A stretch of 10,526 nucleotides of DNA from an uncultured bacterium (GTDB taxonomy: Bacteria > Patescibacteriota > Minisyncoccia > Phycocordibacterales > UBA9973), in NCBI GenBank assembly GCA_937895515.1, contig CALAYS010000050.1, forward strand, positions 1 to 10,526. Direction: 5' to 3'. The position numbers were made by a program, and so were the translations under genes. Positions 1 through 6,384 of this stretch are shown piece after piece. The notes beneath the pieces were generated by a model. That model searched no databases and was not told the origin of the DNA. It saw nothing but the letters and a program-made list of their open reading frames with translations. Each line of letters opens with the position of its first letter. Positions within the stretch are counted from its first letter, which is position 1.

Positions 1-210
1 TCAAAGTTGATGAACTCAAAAAGTGAGGCAAAACCTGAAAATCCTAAAACCATTGGTGCAATAAATAACTTACGCTTTTCAAACATTACCTTTAAGCATC
101 AAACAGCAAACTCCTATGCCGTAAAAGATATTTCGTTTCAAGCCAACGCAGGAGAAACCATTGCTTTTGTTGGTCCGTCGGGAAGTGGAAAGACAACTTT
201 AGTAAAAATG
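1..210 (+). CDS. ABC exporter ATP-binding domain, fragment (both ends missing)
   Basis: The frame is open from base 1, so the N-terminal part lies outside the window. The visible residues are a variable linker followed by the start of a nucleotide-binding domain: a beta-strand of the type LRFSNITFKH, then VKDISFQANAGETIAFVG and a perfect Walker A, GPSGSGKT (172-195), followed by TLVKM. This order is typical of fused membrane-plus-ATPase exporters (MsbA-like family), which use ATP to move lipids, peptides or drugs across the inner membrane. After about base 210 the expected continuation (a LLVGLY-like helix, Q-loop, signature, Walker B) is absent. The frame instead runs into unrelated AT-rich sequence and stops at 250-252. 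Codon use and base composition fit Bacteroidota. The truncation coincides with the border of the virus-like segment. The domain assignment is firm; the substrate cannot be told. Confidence 0.85.
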
Positions 211-216
211 TTTTTA
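207..216. other. Chimeric junction, bacterial to virus-like sequence
   Basis: The forward ABC reading remains normal through VKM (codon 208-210) and then loses all similarity to the family. The reverse-strand TPR protein reads normally down to about 211-216 (...NNEVIKN) and then becomes the antisense of the Walker A. Two independent protein readings therefore break within the same ten bases. No target-site duplication, insertion-sequence end or tRNA is visible here. Confidence 0.75.
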
Positions 217-668
217 ATTACTTCATTATTAATATTACGAATTCCACAATAATATGCAAATATCGAGTATTCATAATAAATTTTATATGTATAAACACTA
301 TTGTGTAAAAATAAATATTCGTTTCTTTTTACATTTGAATCAAGATTATCTTTTATCATTTTGTAAAATTCTATACATAATTTATTTTTTGAATTAAATC
401 TATAATGTTTAATTATTTCATAAATTCCCTCCAATCGTTCTGGATAATAATTATATGCTTCCAACCAGGTGCTTAAAGCATGTTCAAATTTTTCTAAATT
501 TTTATAACATAATCCAATTCTATAATAACTATACCAAACTTCTTCTTTCCATCCACCCATTTCAATTCTTTTTTTATACCATTCAATAGCATCTTCATAT
601 TTTTCTTGATTAATAAGAGCATTAGATTTATGAATATAAGCAAAATAATTTATTTTGTTCAAAAGCAT
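211..668 (-). CDS. TPR-repeat protein fragment, giant-virus glycosyltransferase-associated type
   Basis: The authentic part is about 153 residues from the ATG at 668. Helix-turn-helix TPR-like units are visible: residues 11-34 (SNALINQEKYEDAIEWY), 45-78 (WYSYYRIGLCYKNLEKFEHALSTWLEAY) and 79-110 (PERLEGIYEIIKHYR and on). The GGWKEEVWYSYYRIG and YPERLEGIYEI signatures recall the TPR tails that follow family 2 glycosyltransferase domains in giant viruses and some bacteria; this is from memory, not a search. The last apparent residues of the open frame (FTKVVFPLPDGPT and on) are only the antisense of the ABC Walker A. The frame stays open upstream of the ATG to a TAA at 726-728 and continues to look protein-like (KRSEAVFESIQT). 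The ATG at 668 may therefore be internal to a gene that lost its N-terminal catalytic domain. Base composition here is even more AT-rich than in the genes to the right. Confidence 0.6.
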
Positions 669-870
669 TGTTTGAATGCTTTCAAAAACTGCTTCGGACC
701 TTTTATTTATAAGACCTATATTTAATTAAAATAGTCGACAATGTGCATTTTTTCGCAGTCAAGCCAAAAAGTTTTTCGATTAAAATTTAAAATATAGCCT
801 AAAGGCATCCTTAGCTTAGTTATTTAATTTAAGCCAAAAACCATGTTTTAGAAACTGTGCCTATTTTTGA
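669..870. other. AT-rich gap with short repeats, no gene seen
   Basis: The first 57 bases extend the reverse TPR frame back to its in-frame stop at 726-728. The rest has no convincing coding frame. A 10-base direct repeat, AAGCCAAAAA, occurs at 761-770 and 831-840, and GCTTA/TAAGC arms (814-818 and 830-834) could form a small hairpin. No strong terminator or promoter is evident. Confidence 0.4.
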
Positions 871-1344
871 TTAAAAGGCATTCCGTGGCGGGCTTCGGGA
901 TCTTGCCATCCGTGGGGAAGTCTGGCCAGCATCGCCATCTGGCTTTGGATGGACCAATGGCCTTGGTGATACACTGTTTAGTGACCTCTTATGTGAAGGA
1001 CTTCTTGACCTTGAAGCTCTTGATGAACTAGGTTTGGGGATACGGGAAGGGCTTTTAGCCCGTAAAGAACTGGATTTTGGACTGTGGGAAGGGCTTTTAG
1101 CTCGTGAAACTTTAGACGAACTTTTGGATCCACGGCTTTGCTTTGCCGAAAGAGGATGTTTTTCATAGTAACTTCCAACTTCAGACTTGGATTCCCCAAC
1201 ATGAGCAAGGCACGGACTGCAAATGCCAAGATACACTTTCTTCATCTTTCGGTCAAAAGTATGAGAACGCTGATGACTAGGACCGAAACGTGATGAACAA
1301 GCTCCGCAATGAGTGGGAAGAGATACTTTTACTGAATCTGCCAT
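871..1344 (-). CDS. Four-cysteine zinc-finger-like protein with SR-rich tail
   Basis: This is a 157-residue protein starting MADSVKVSLP. I chose the ATG at 1342-1344 rather than an ATG 13 codons upstream because an AATATTTTT motif lies 13 bases before it and the extra residues look non-coding. Residues 13-45 hold two CX2C pairs (C13/C16 and C42/C45, 25 residues apart) in a basic context (RSHTFDRKMKKVYLG), as expected for a zinc-binding module. Residues 66-157 are low-complexity Ser/Arg/Lys/Pro with many RAKSPS, SRSRSPS and RSRSPPR motifs like those of eukaryotic SR proteins. A 14-residue unit is duplicated within the tail. Such tails are usually disordered, bind RNA or DNA, and can be phosphorylated by SR kinases. 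A role in nucleic-acid handling in a eukaryotic host is an inference. I do not recognise a family. GC content is higher than in the neighbours. Confidence 0.7.
   Translation of the reverse strand: MADSVKVSLPTHCGACSSRFGPSHQRSHTFDRKMKKVYLGICSPCLAHVGESKSEVGSYYEKHPLSAKQSRGSKSSSKVSRAKSPSHSPKSSSLRAKSPSRIPKPSSSRASRSRSPSHKRSLNSVSPRPLVHPKPDGDAGQTSPRMARSRSPPRNAF
1044..1101 (-). repeat. Tandem duplication inside the SR-rich tail
   Basis: The 16-base string GGGAAGGGCTTTTAGC is present at 1044-1059 and again at 1086-1101. The 42-base period equals 14 codons. On the coding strand it encodes the repeated RAKSPS(H/R)xPK unit, so the tail has grown by in-frame duplication. Confidence 0.8.
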
Positions 1345-1357
1345 TTTTAGAAGATAG

Positions 1358-1366
1358 AAAAATATT
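1358..1366 (-). promoter_or_regulatory. AAAATATT-type motif before the SR-rich gene
   Basis: AAAAATATT on the plus strand (AATATTTTT on the coding strand) lies 13 bases before the ATG at 1344. It matches the motif found before other starts in this segment and the AAATATTT motif reported for marseilleviruses. AT-rich sequence makes chance matches easy. Confidence 0.4.
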
Positions 1367-1441
1367 ATCTTTATTTGGGACACAGGTAATTTTTATAAAA
1401 AGGCCCATTTTTACAATATTTGATTAAAAAAATTTCCAAGT

Positions 1442-1786
1442 TTACGAACATAAATCTATTTGTTTTTGTCTGAGACGAGGTTTTCTTGGACTAAAAGAAA
1501 AAAATACATTCGCTTCAGGAGCGGGTGTTGGAGGAATCAACGGGAGAATTTTTCCTTTTTCAGATGGCGTTACAGTTGCACATAAATTATTTGCTTGAGA
1601 GTAAAGAGAAGAAAAGTTTGGATCAGTAACGACTTCGGGAAGAAAATTAACAGGATTAATCTTTGTCTCGGCTGGAGGATCACACCTTTTTTTGCCTAAC
1701 CAAACAGGATTTAAAGGGGAAAACTTTTGATTTAATATTATTATCGTAATTTTTGAAGAATAAGTTTTGATCTTTGCGAGTTTCAA
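1442..1786 (-). CDS. Proline-rich orphan protein, 5' end uncertain
   Basis: The frame gives 114 residues from a TTG codon at 1786 and contains no internal ATG. It has a hydrophobic strand near the start (KITIIILNQKF, about residues 12-22) and then a proline-rich, probably disordered body (LPLIPPTPAPEA near 81-92). It ends in a basic tail (RKPRLRQKQ). No family is recognised. An ATG at 1803-1805 on the minus strand would give MDNF and then a stop, but removing one T from the T5 run at 1793-1797 joins it to this frame as MDNFKQLKLAK. An AAAATAT motif sits 19 bases before that ATG. The real start is therefore probably 1805, with a one-base indel that is either a sequencing error or a mutation. 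Confidence 0.5.
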   Translation of the reverse strand: MKLAKIKTYSSKITIIILNQKFSPLNPVWLGKKRCDPPAETKINPVNFLPEVVTDPNFSSLYSQANNLCATVTPSEKGKILPLIPPTPAPEANVFFSFSPRKPRLRQKQIDLCS

Positions 1787-1824
1787 TTGTTTAAAAATTG
1801 TCCATTTAATAAAACTGACACTCC

Positions 1825-1831
1825 AAAATAT
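1825..1831 (-). promoter_or_regulatory. AAAATAT motif before the proline-rich orphan
   Basis: AAAATAT (ATATTTT on the coding strand) lies 19 bases upstream of the candidate ATG at 1805. This is the same spacing range as for the motifs before other genes in the segment, and it supports 1805 as the start. Confidence 0.3.
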
Positions 1832-1861
1832 GTTATTAAAAAAGATAGACTATATCCATTC

Positions 1862-1869
1862 AAAATATT
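1862..1869 (+). promoter_or_regulatory. AAAATATT motif before the 428-residue gene
   Basis: AAAATATT ends 23 bases before the ATG at 1893. There is no Shine-Dalgarno sequence between it and the ATG (only AT-rich sequence ending AAACATC), which fits eukaryotic-virus rather than bacterial expression. Confidence 0.45.
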
Positions 1870-1892
1870 ATATTTAGATAGTTTAAAACATC

Positions 1893-3179
1893 ATGCAACA
1901 TAAAGAAACTTACCCTATTGCCGAAAAATTTTTTATTGGTCCTTTGTGGAATCTTTTGGATGGAATACGTATAAATGGGGATGCATATCTTTCCCCTTGG
2001 ATTTTTCCACGTGTTGATCCAATAAATGACCTTAATGAATTTTTATCATTTTTTATCGACAATTTAGGAACAGGTCGTAAACTAATACAATTTGAAAAAA
2101 GTGTTCTGAAAGTATTGGAGGGATCCTTACAAAAAAATGGTAGTGATAGAAAAAGCTTGGCCGCAGGCTTTTTTTCACTCGACGCGTTTTACTGGGTCGA
2201 TAAAAATTTTGATCTTTTTAGGGAATTTGCAGATCGACATAACTCTCTGTATATTGTTGATGTGGCTAACCTTTGCAACCATCCTAATATTTTGCAGAAA
2301 ATATTAGAAAAGTCTGGAGAGTTTTTGTTGCGACCCAGCGAACGCCAAGTACAAATAATTAAGGAACGTGTTGGCGCAAAAACAGTGATGCCATTAGAGG
2401 AAAGAAATGTTCTTTATCCGTTTTTGTTTGATTTTTTCCAAGAAGCAAAAAAATATGAAGACGGAAGTGTGGGTATAATATTTGTATGTCAGTCCGACTG
2501 TGGAACCAAAAAGCCATTTAGCATAGAAGTGGATGATGAAAGGTCTTTTATTGTTGTTGAAGCATGCTTTAGAGTCATGGGTAAAACTATGAATAAAGTT
2601 ATAAAATCTAATGGTTCAGATGATGCTGTTGCGATTGAACTTTATCGTCGTCTTAAAAGTCCCGATTTCGTCAAATGTGGGATTGTTTCTTTTGATTTAT
2701 TTTTTGAATATCAAGGTTCCTTATTTCACCCAGTATCATTTAATCCGGAAGAATTTTTCTTTACCTCAAGCTCTAGAAGAGGATTTCCTTTAAAATTACA
2801 ACCCACCGGCTCAGGACGGTCTTTGGCATTGCGAGATAATTTTAAACCTAGAGATTCACAAGAAGCTCCTTTACTTTTTAGTTCAGAACCTACAAAAAAG
2901 GTGGGTTTCGGTGCTCCAACCCCAAGAGTTAGCGAAAGTCATTCAAGCTTTTCGGAAAAAACTATGCCTTTATCATTTACTCCAACCCCAAGAGTTAGCG
3001 AAAGTCATTTAAGCTTTTCGAAAAAAGCTAAACCTTCGCTCCCCAGTCTAGAACGTGATCATTCTGAAATAGAATCTAGAGGATCGGGTACTCTTCACTC
3101 CGTAAGAGCGGCTACTTCAGGTGAAGAAGATGCACTGGAAAAAATTGCGTTTTCAGCATCTAGAATAAGATTAAAGTAA
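1893..3179 (+). CDS. Unknown protein with possible PIN/NYN-like nuclease core
   Basis: The protein has 428 residues, and the ATG follows a typical upstream motif. Residues 118-275 show an alternating strand/helix pattern with acidic residues where PIN/NYN-fold RNases carry them. There is a first strand with an aspartate and a nearby asparagine (LYIVDVANL, D123 and N126), then a strand IIFVCQSD near 195-202. A helix start GSDDAVAIELYRRL follows (D243/D244), and then a strand GIVSFDLF (D268). In NYN and Zc3h12a-like enzymes these acidic residues bind the metal that cleaves RNA. The assignment rests on pattern only and could be wrong. Residues 300-428 are polar and probably disordered and include a perfect-period 22-residue duplication. 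The gene converges on the collagen-like gene and shares a 3' hairpin with it. No known family is recognised with confidence. Confidence 0.75.
   Translation: MQHKETYPIAEKFFIGPLWNLLDGIRINGDAYLSPWIFPRVDPINDLNEFLSFFIDNLGTGRKLIQFEKSVLKVLEGSLQKNGSDRKSLAAGFFSLDAFYWVDKNFDLFREFADRHNSLYIVDVANLCNHPNILQKILEKSGEFLLRPSERQVQIIKERVGAKTVMPLEERNVLYPFLFDFFQEAKKYEDGSVGIIFVCQSDCGTKKPFSIEVDDERSFIVVEACFRVMGKTMNKVIKSNGSDDAVAIELYRRLKSPDFVKCGIVSFDLFFEYQGSLFHPVSFNPEEFFFTSSSRRGFPLKLQPTGSGRSLALRDNFKPRDSQEAPLLFSSEPTKKVGFGAPTPRVSESHSSFSEKTMPLSFTPTPRVSESHLSFSKKAKPSLPSLERDHSEIESRGSGTLHSVRAATSGEEDALEKIAFSASRIRLK
2914..3045 (+). repeat. In-frame 66-base tandem duplication
   Basis: CTCCAACCCCAAGAGTTAGC starts at 2914 and again at 2980, giving a 66-base period (22 codons). 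The two protein units share TPRVSESHxSFSxK and then diverge, so the duplication is not brand new. It lies in the disordered tail of the 428-residue protein. Confidence 0.85.
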
Positions 3180-3184
3180 AAAAA

Positions 3185-3206
3185 TTATTTCCATATTTGG
3201 AAATAA
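3185..3206. terminator. Palindromic 3' hairpin between convergent genes
   Basis: TTATTTCCA (3185-3193), loop TATT, TGGAAATAA (3198-3206) make a perfect 9-bp stem. It starts 6 bases after the stop of the forward gene and lies 10 bases from the stop of the reverse gene, so it can serve both. Hairpins at transcript ends set cleavage and polyadenylation sites in mimiviruses and some relatives. No U-tract of bacterial type follows. Confidence 0.65.
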
Positions 3207-3216
3207 ATATATTAGT

Positions 3217-5760
3217 CTAGGAATACACTGCACTAAAATTTTGTGGTGTGATTGAGTATACATAACCTGATGTAAAAAATTTCCATAAGTAATCCAATTC
3301 ACTCGAGCTACTTCTGTTTCTGTTTGCTCTACTTATTTGTCCATATCCAACATCTTTAAAATATGTATATTTTCCAAAAACAGTATTGTCAAAAGTAAAT
3401 AGCAGGCTTGCAACTATGCTATAGTCTGTAATTTTATGTCTCGAAATTATCATAGGTTTGTTTAAATATTTTTGATAATAATCTGCTTCCATCGATACTC
3501 CATTATAACTTACTGGATTAAATTGAAGACCTGTGTATAAATGAGAGGTATGTGCACCGGTGTCATAAGAAAATGAAAAAGACCGAAATTTTCCAGTGGC
3601 TGGTGTTTTTCCATAGGGAGATGTTGGATGTACTCCATCATGTCCCTCATACATCCAATAAAGAAGAGTTTGAGTGGAAAATGTTATGTTTGTATCGGCT
3701 GGTCCTTCTTGTTTAAAATATCCAAACAAAGGCAAATCAATAATTAAATTCTTGTTATCATCAAGTGACGCAGGTACACATTGTGTATTTCTTTCATTTT
3801 CGTTTTCATTGTATCCTACCCTACACATATTAGAATATATATCAAAATTTGAGGATGATCCAACAAAATTAAAAGAGCTAGTGTCGTAAGAAATGTTATA
3901 ACCCAGGAAATTACCATCTTTAAAGATGGCGGTCGCAAGAGCTCCCATTGAATTTATAGCACTTGGAGTTGGATAAAAAGCATTAAAAAAAACGTCTATG
4001 GTATTTCCTAAATTAATACATACTCGACGCCCATATAATGAAGAAAAAGGAATATTATCTATATTAATAGTAAAAGGCAAATAAATTATTCCATCTTTTT
4101 TATTTATCGTTATATTACTTACAAGATTACTCTTTTTCCCAAATAATAAATCTGAAAAAAATCTTTCCTTTGTTGGAAAGATTTTTTTCCACACAGTTGT
4201 TGTGTCATCATCATCATAATGCAAAGTTGACATATCGGTAAAAATTTTTAAGGGCATGTTTCCAGATTTATAATTCCTAGGACCCTTATCTGTTGATACA
4301 TTATAAATAAAATTGTTTAATCCAGATATTGGGATTGTTATCACGAAAGAGATATAAAATTTTTTTTGATCCATAATTAATGGAATTGTTAGAGGAAATT
4401 CATTTGTACTATAGGTTAATTTCATATTTTTTATACTGCCGTACGTTAAAAAGAATGCCATTTTTGCATTTTCCGCTTCTGCCAATGGTTCATTTACATT
4501 GTTTTGTGTGGCAAAAACAATGGAATTTATAGAAGATAAGGCATAAATATTTGATGAAGTTCCGTTATCTGAATCCTCATTAAAAGAATTAGCTTCTTCT
4601 TCAAGATATTTAAAAGCTCCTACCATTTTATTAGGACTTTCTTCGAGAAAAAAGGTATTAAAATTAGTATATTTTGTTTGTTTCCAAAGAGATCCAGTAT
4701 CAGCCGAATCTTTAATCACAATAAGACCGGATTCAAAACGTGGACTAATCATCATAATATTGTTTTTTGAAACAAATTTACTGTCGCCGCTCTTCGCACT
4801 AAATTTTAGTGCGGGCAAAAAAATATCCCCCATTCTTCGGGATGATGTGGTTTCTACAAGACGAGGAAAAACTGTTGGGATGGGAGGATCAATATTAACT
4901 ATCACTTTGTATCCAAAAAGTCCTTTCAAAAAATAATTATATTTATGGTCATCGGGAGAAATATCTATTATGTTGAAATCTAAGCCAAATGTTTTCTTAG
5001 TCATAACATTTTTTTCTTCAAGAAGACCATCCGCTACCAAAAAAGATGAAGAATCCGGCTCTTTATCCAAAACAATTAAATATCCATCACGATTTATTGG
5101 GGGTGAAACATAAAAAAGTTTTCCATCCGCATCTTCGCCTGCAGCTGTTTCAAGGGCAACCTTAAATTGTCCATAAACTTTCTTAGCTTTCCCACCAGTA
5201 ACCTCAATCCATGAGTTGTCACTAGAATCTATTTGATATCTTTGGTTTTCATCATTTGGAGGAAACTGGAAACACGATATATCGTCCGGAATAAAAATAA
5301 CATTTAATTTATATAATTCATTGTTTAAGGTAAAAGTATGTTCAATATCCATTGGGGTTATCCTATATGTCTGATCATAACATTGAATAACTGCTGGAAT
5401 GCTTGAATTAGATGGTAATCCTGGACTACCTGAAATTCCATAAACACCCGCAGGGCCACTCATCCCATTGGTCCCCATTGATCCGGTTGCACCAACGATA
5501 GTTGATTTTTGACCAGAAACACCATCTTGCCCTCTTTCGCCACGGGGACCAAAAAGACCATCGACAGCCTTTTCATTATCAACACCCGACGCACCAGGAA
5601 TGCCAGGGTCGCCGTTTATTATTTCTGTGGGAGGCGTGGAATGGGCGTAAGATTCAACAGATTTTCTTTCAGGATAAATACGGTAATAAATGTAGTTTCC
5701 AAGAAAAATGGAAAGACCAAGAACAAGAATAGCGATGCTCGCTAAAATTAGAATCAACAT
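3217..5760 (-). CDS. Collagen-like membrane-anchored protein, 847 residues
   Basis: Residues 1-25 form a hydrophobic membrane anchor or uncleaved signal (MLILILASIAILVLGLSIFL), followed by a short basic stretch. Residues 50-116 are a collagen triple-helix region with about 19 Gly-X-Y triplets (such as GDPGIP, GPRGERGQD and GSPGLP), broken twice (near 60-67 and 84-89). The remaining 730 residues are rich in Asn, Ser, Phe and Tyr, with strand-like patches, few cysteines and no recognised enzyme motif; they look like a large extracellular or virion-surface domain. Collagen-like proteins are common on giant-virus particles and fibres, and trimer formation through the Gly-X-Y region is expected. 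The order anchor, stalk, large head suggests a type II trimeric spike, which is an inference. The start is the first ATG, with no Shine-Dalgarno sequence. The gene is divergent from the decayed gene at 5848 and shares the AAATATTT motif with it. Confidence 0.85.
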   Translation of the reverse strand: MLILILASIAILVLGLSIFLGNYIYYRIYPERKSVESYAHSTPPTEIINGDPGIPGASGVDNEKAVDGLFGPRGERGQDGVSGQKSTIVGATGSMGTNGMSGPAGVYGISGSPGLPSNSSIPAVIQCYDQTYRITPMDIEHTFTLNNELYKLNVIFIPDDISCFQFPPNDENQRYQIDSSDNSWIEVTGGKAKKVYGQFKVALETAAGEDADGKLFYVSPPINRDGYLIVLDKEPDSSSFLVADGLLEEKNVMTKKTFGLDFNIIDISPDDHKYNYFLKGLFGYKVIVNIDPPIPTVFPRLVETTSSRRMGDIFLPALKFSAKSGDSKFVSKNNIMMISPRFESGLIVIKDSADTGSLWKQTKYTNFNTFFLEESPNKMVGAFKYLEEEANSFNEDSDNGTSSNIYALSSINSIVFATQNNVNEPLAEAENAKMAFFLTYGSIKNMKLTYSTNEFPLTIPLIMDQKKFYISFVITIPISGLNNFIYNVSTDKGPRNYKSGNMPLKIFTDMSTLHYDDDDTTTVWKKIFPTKERFFSDLLFGKKSNLVSNITINKKDGIIYLPFTINIDNIPFSSLYGRRVCINLGNTIDVFFNAFYPTPSAINSMGALATAIFKDGNFLGYNISYDTSSFNFVGSSSNFDIYSNMCRVGYNENENERNTQCVPASLDDNKNLIIDLPLFGYFKQEGPADTNITFSTQTLLYWMYEGHDGVHPTSPYGKTPATGKFRSFSFSYDTGAHTSHLYTGLQFNPVSYNGVSMEADYYQKYLNKPMIISRHKITDYSIVASLLFTFDNTVFGKYTYFKDVGYGQISRANRNRSSSSELDYLWKFFTSGYVYSITPQNFSAVYS

Positions 5761-5819
5761 TGTATCTTTTTAAGAAAAGACTTAATATCTTTTTTTGGTT
5801 AATGGGGGGAATATATAAA

Positions 5820-5827
5820 AAATATTT
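5820..5827. promoter_or_regulatory. AAATATTT motif in divergent promoter region
   Basis: An exact palindromic AAATATTT lies 20 bases before the ATG at 5848 and 59 bases before the collagen-like start at 5760. It is identical to the promoter motif described for marseilleviruses. Being palindromic, it could serve either direction; the spacing favours the forward gene. Confidence 0.5.
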
Positions 5828-5847
5828 TCTTTAAAACAATCGTAAAA

Positions 5848-6360
5848 ATGACAACTAGAAGAGATAGACCACGATATGCTCTTGATCTGGATTTAGATAC
5901 AGATGGTCTCATCATATCCAAAACAAAAGAGACGTAATTTAATATTACAAAATCTGAATTAAGAAAAAAGAAGCGAATCCCGATAATTTTCTATTTCAAG
6001 GGGAAGACATATTCATAATTTTTCCTTGCCTTTCAGCAGACAAAGAATTAAAAGTGATATAGAGCGTTTTGAAAAACTCCTCGAAGATGTAGATAATGAC
6101 ATTAAAAAAGGTAAAGAAAGTATTTCGAGAATGAAAACTGGAAAAATATATATGAAGAAGCTAAGGCGGAATTAGAGACTCTAAATAACAACCGGGTCGA
6201 GCTTCTCAAATATGAAATAGAAGTTTTCGAAAACAGAGGAAAATTTTTCGAGAATAATATTGTCGATTTGTAAAAAAATTTTATTTCAAATCTTAAAAAA
6301 ATTTTCGATGAAATAAATTTTTTGTATGGCGGAGCGAGTGGTGGTACAAAAAAGAATTAA
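5848..6360 (+). pseudogene. Decayed gene for a helical, coiled-coil-like protein
   Basis: The reading begins at ATG 5848 (MTTRRDRPRYALDLDLDTDG...) and stops at TAA 5935-5937. Protein-like sequence continues in three frames: frame of 5848 (FNITKSEL), then the frame of 5976 (NPDNFLFQGEDIFIIF... to 6053), then the frame of 6053 (SDIERFEKLLEDVDNDIKK... to about 6120). From about 6127 it returns to the first frame (ENENWKNIYEEAKAELETL...). That frame meets a second TAA at 6271-6273, continues as KNFISNLKKIFDEINFLYGGASGG and ends at TAA 6358-6360. About three shifts and two in-frame stops thus interrupt one apparent 170-residue reading, and the shifts sum to zero. The body is charged and helical. 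The family is not recognised. It is either a true viral pseudogene or a stretch of poor consensus; the two nonsense codons favour decay. Confidence 0.55.
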
Positions 6361-6368
6361 AAAATATT
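6361..6368 (+). promoter_or_regulatory. AAAATATT motif before the 162-residue gene
   Basis: AAAATATT begins directly after the last stop of the decayed gene and ends 16 bases before the ATG at 6385. This supports ATG 6385 over the TTG at 6367, which overlaps the motif itself. Confidence 0.4.
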
Positions 6369-6384
6369 GGAACAATGTACTAAA

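Noticed and set aside
978..1229. An 83-codon reverse frame overlapping the SR-rich gene.
   Set aside because: It is a shadow of the Ser/Arg-rich codons in another frame. The gene at 871-1344 has the cysteine module and upstream motif.
866..1429. The 11-base string TTTGATTAAAA near the 3' ends of two reverse genes (866-876 and 1419-1429) as a termination signal.
   Set aside because: There are only two exact copies, it is AT-rich, and it is absent from other gene ends in the window.
6265..6292. GATTTG ... CAAATC arms around the TAA at 6271 as another 3' hairpin.
   Set aside because: The stem is only six bases with a long loop, and protein-like sequence continues in frame past the stop.
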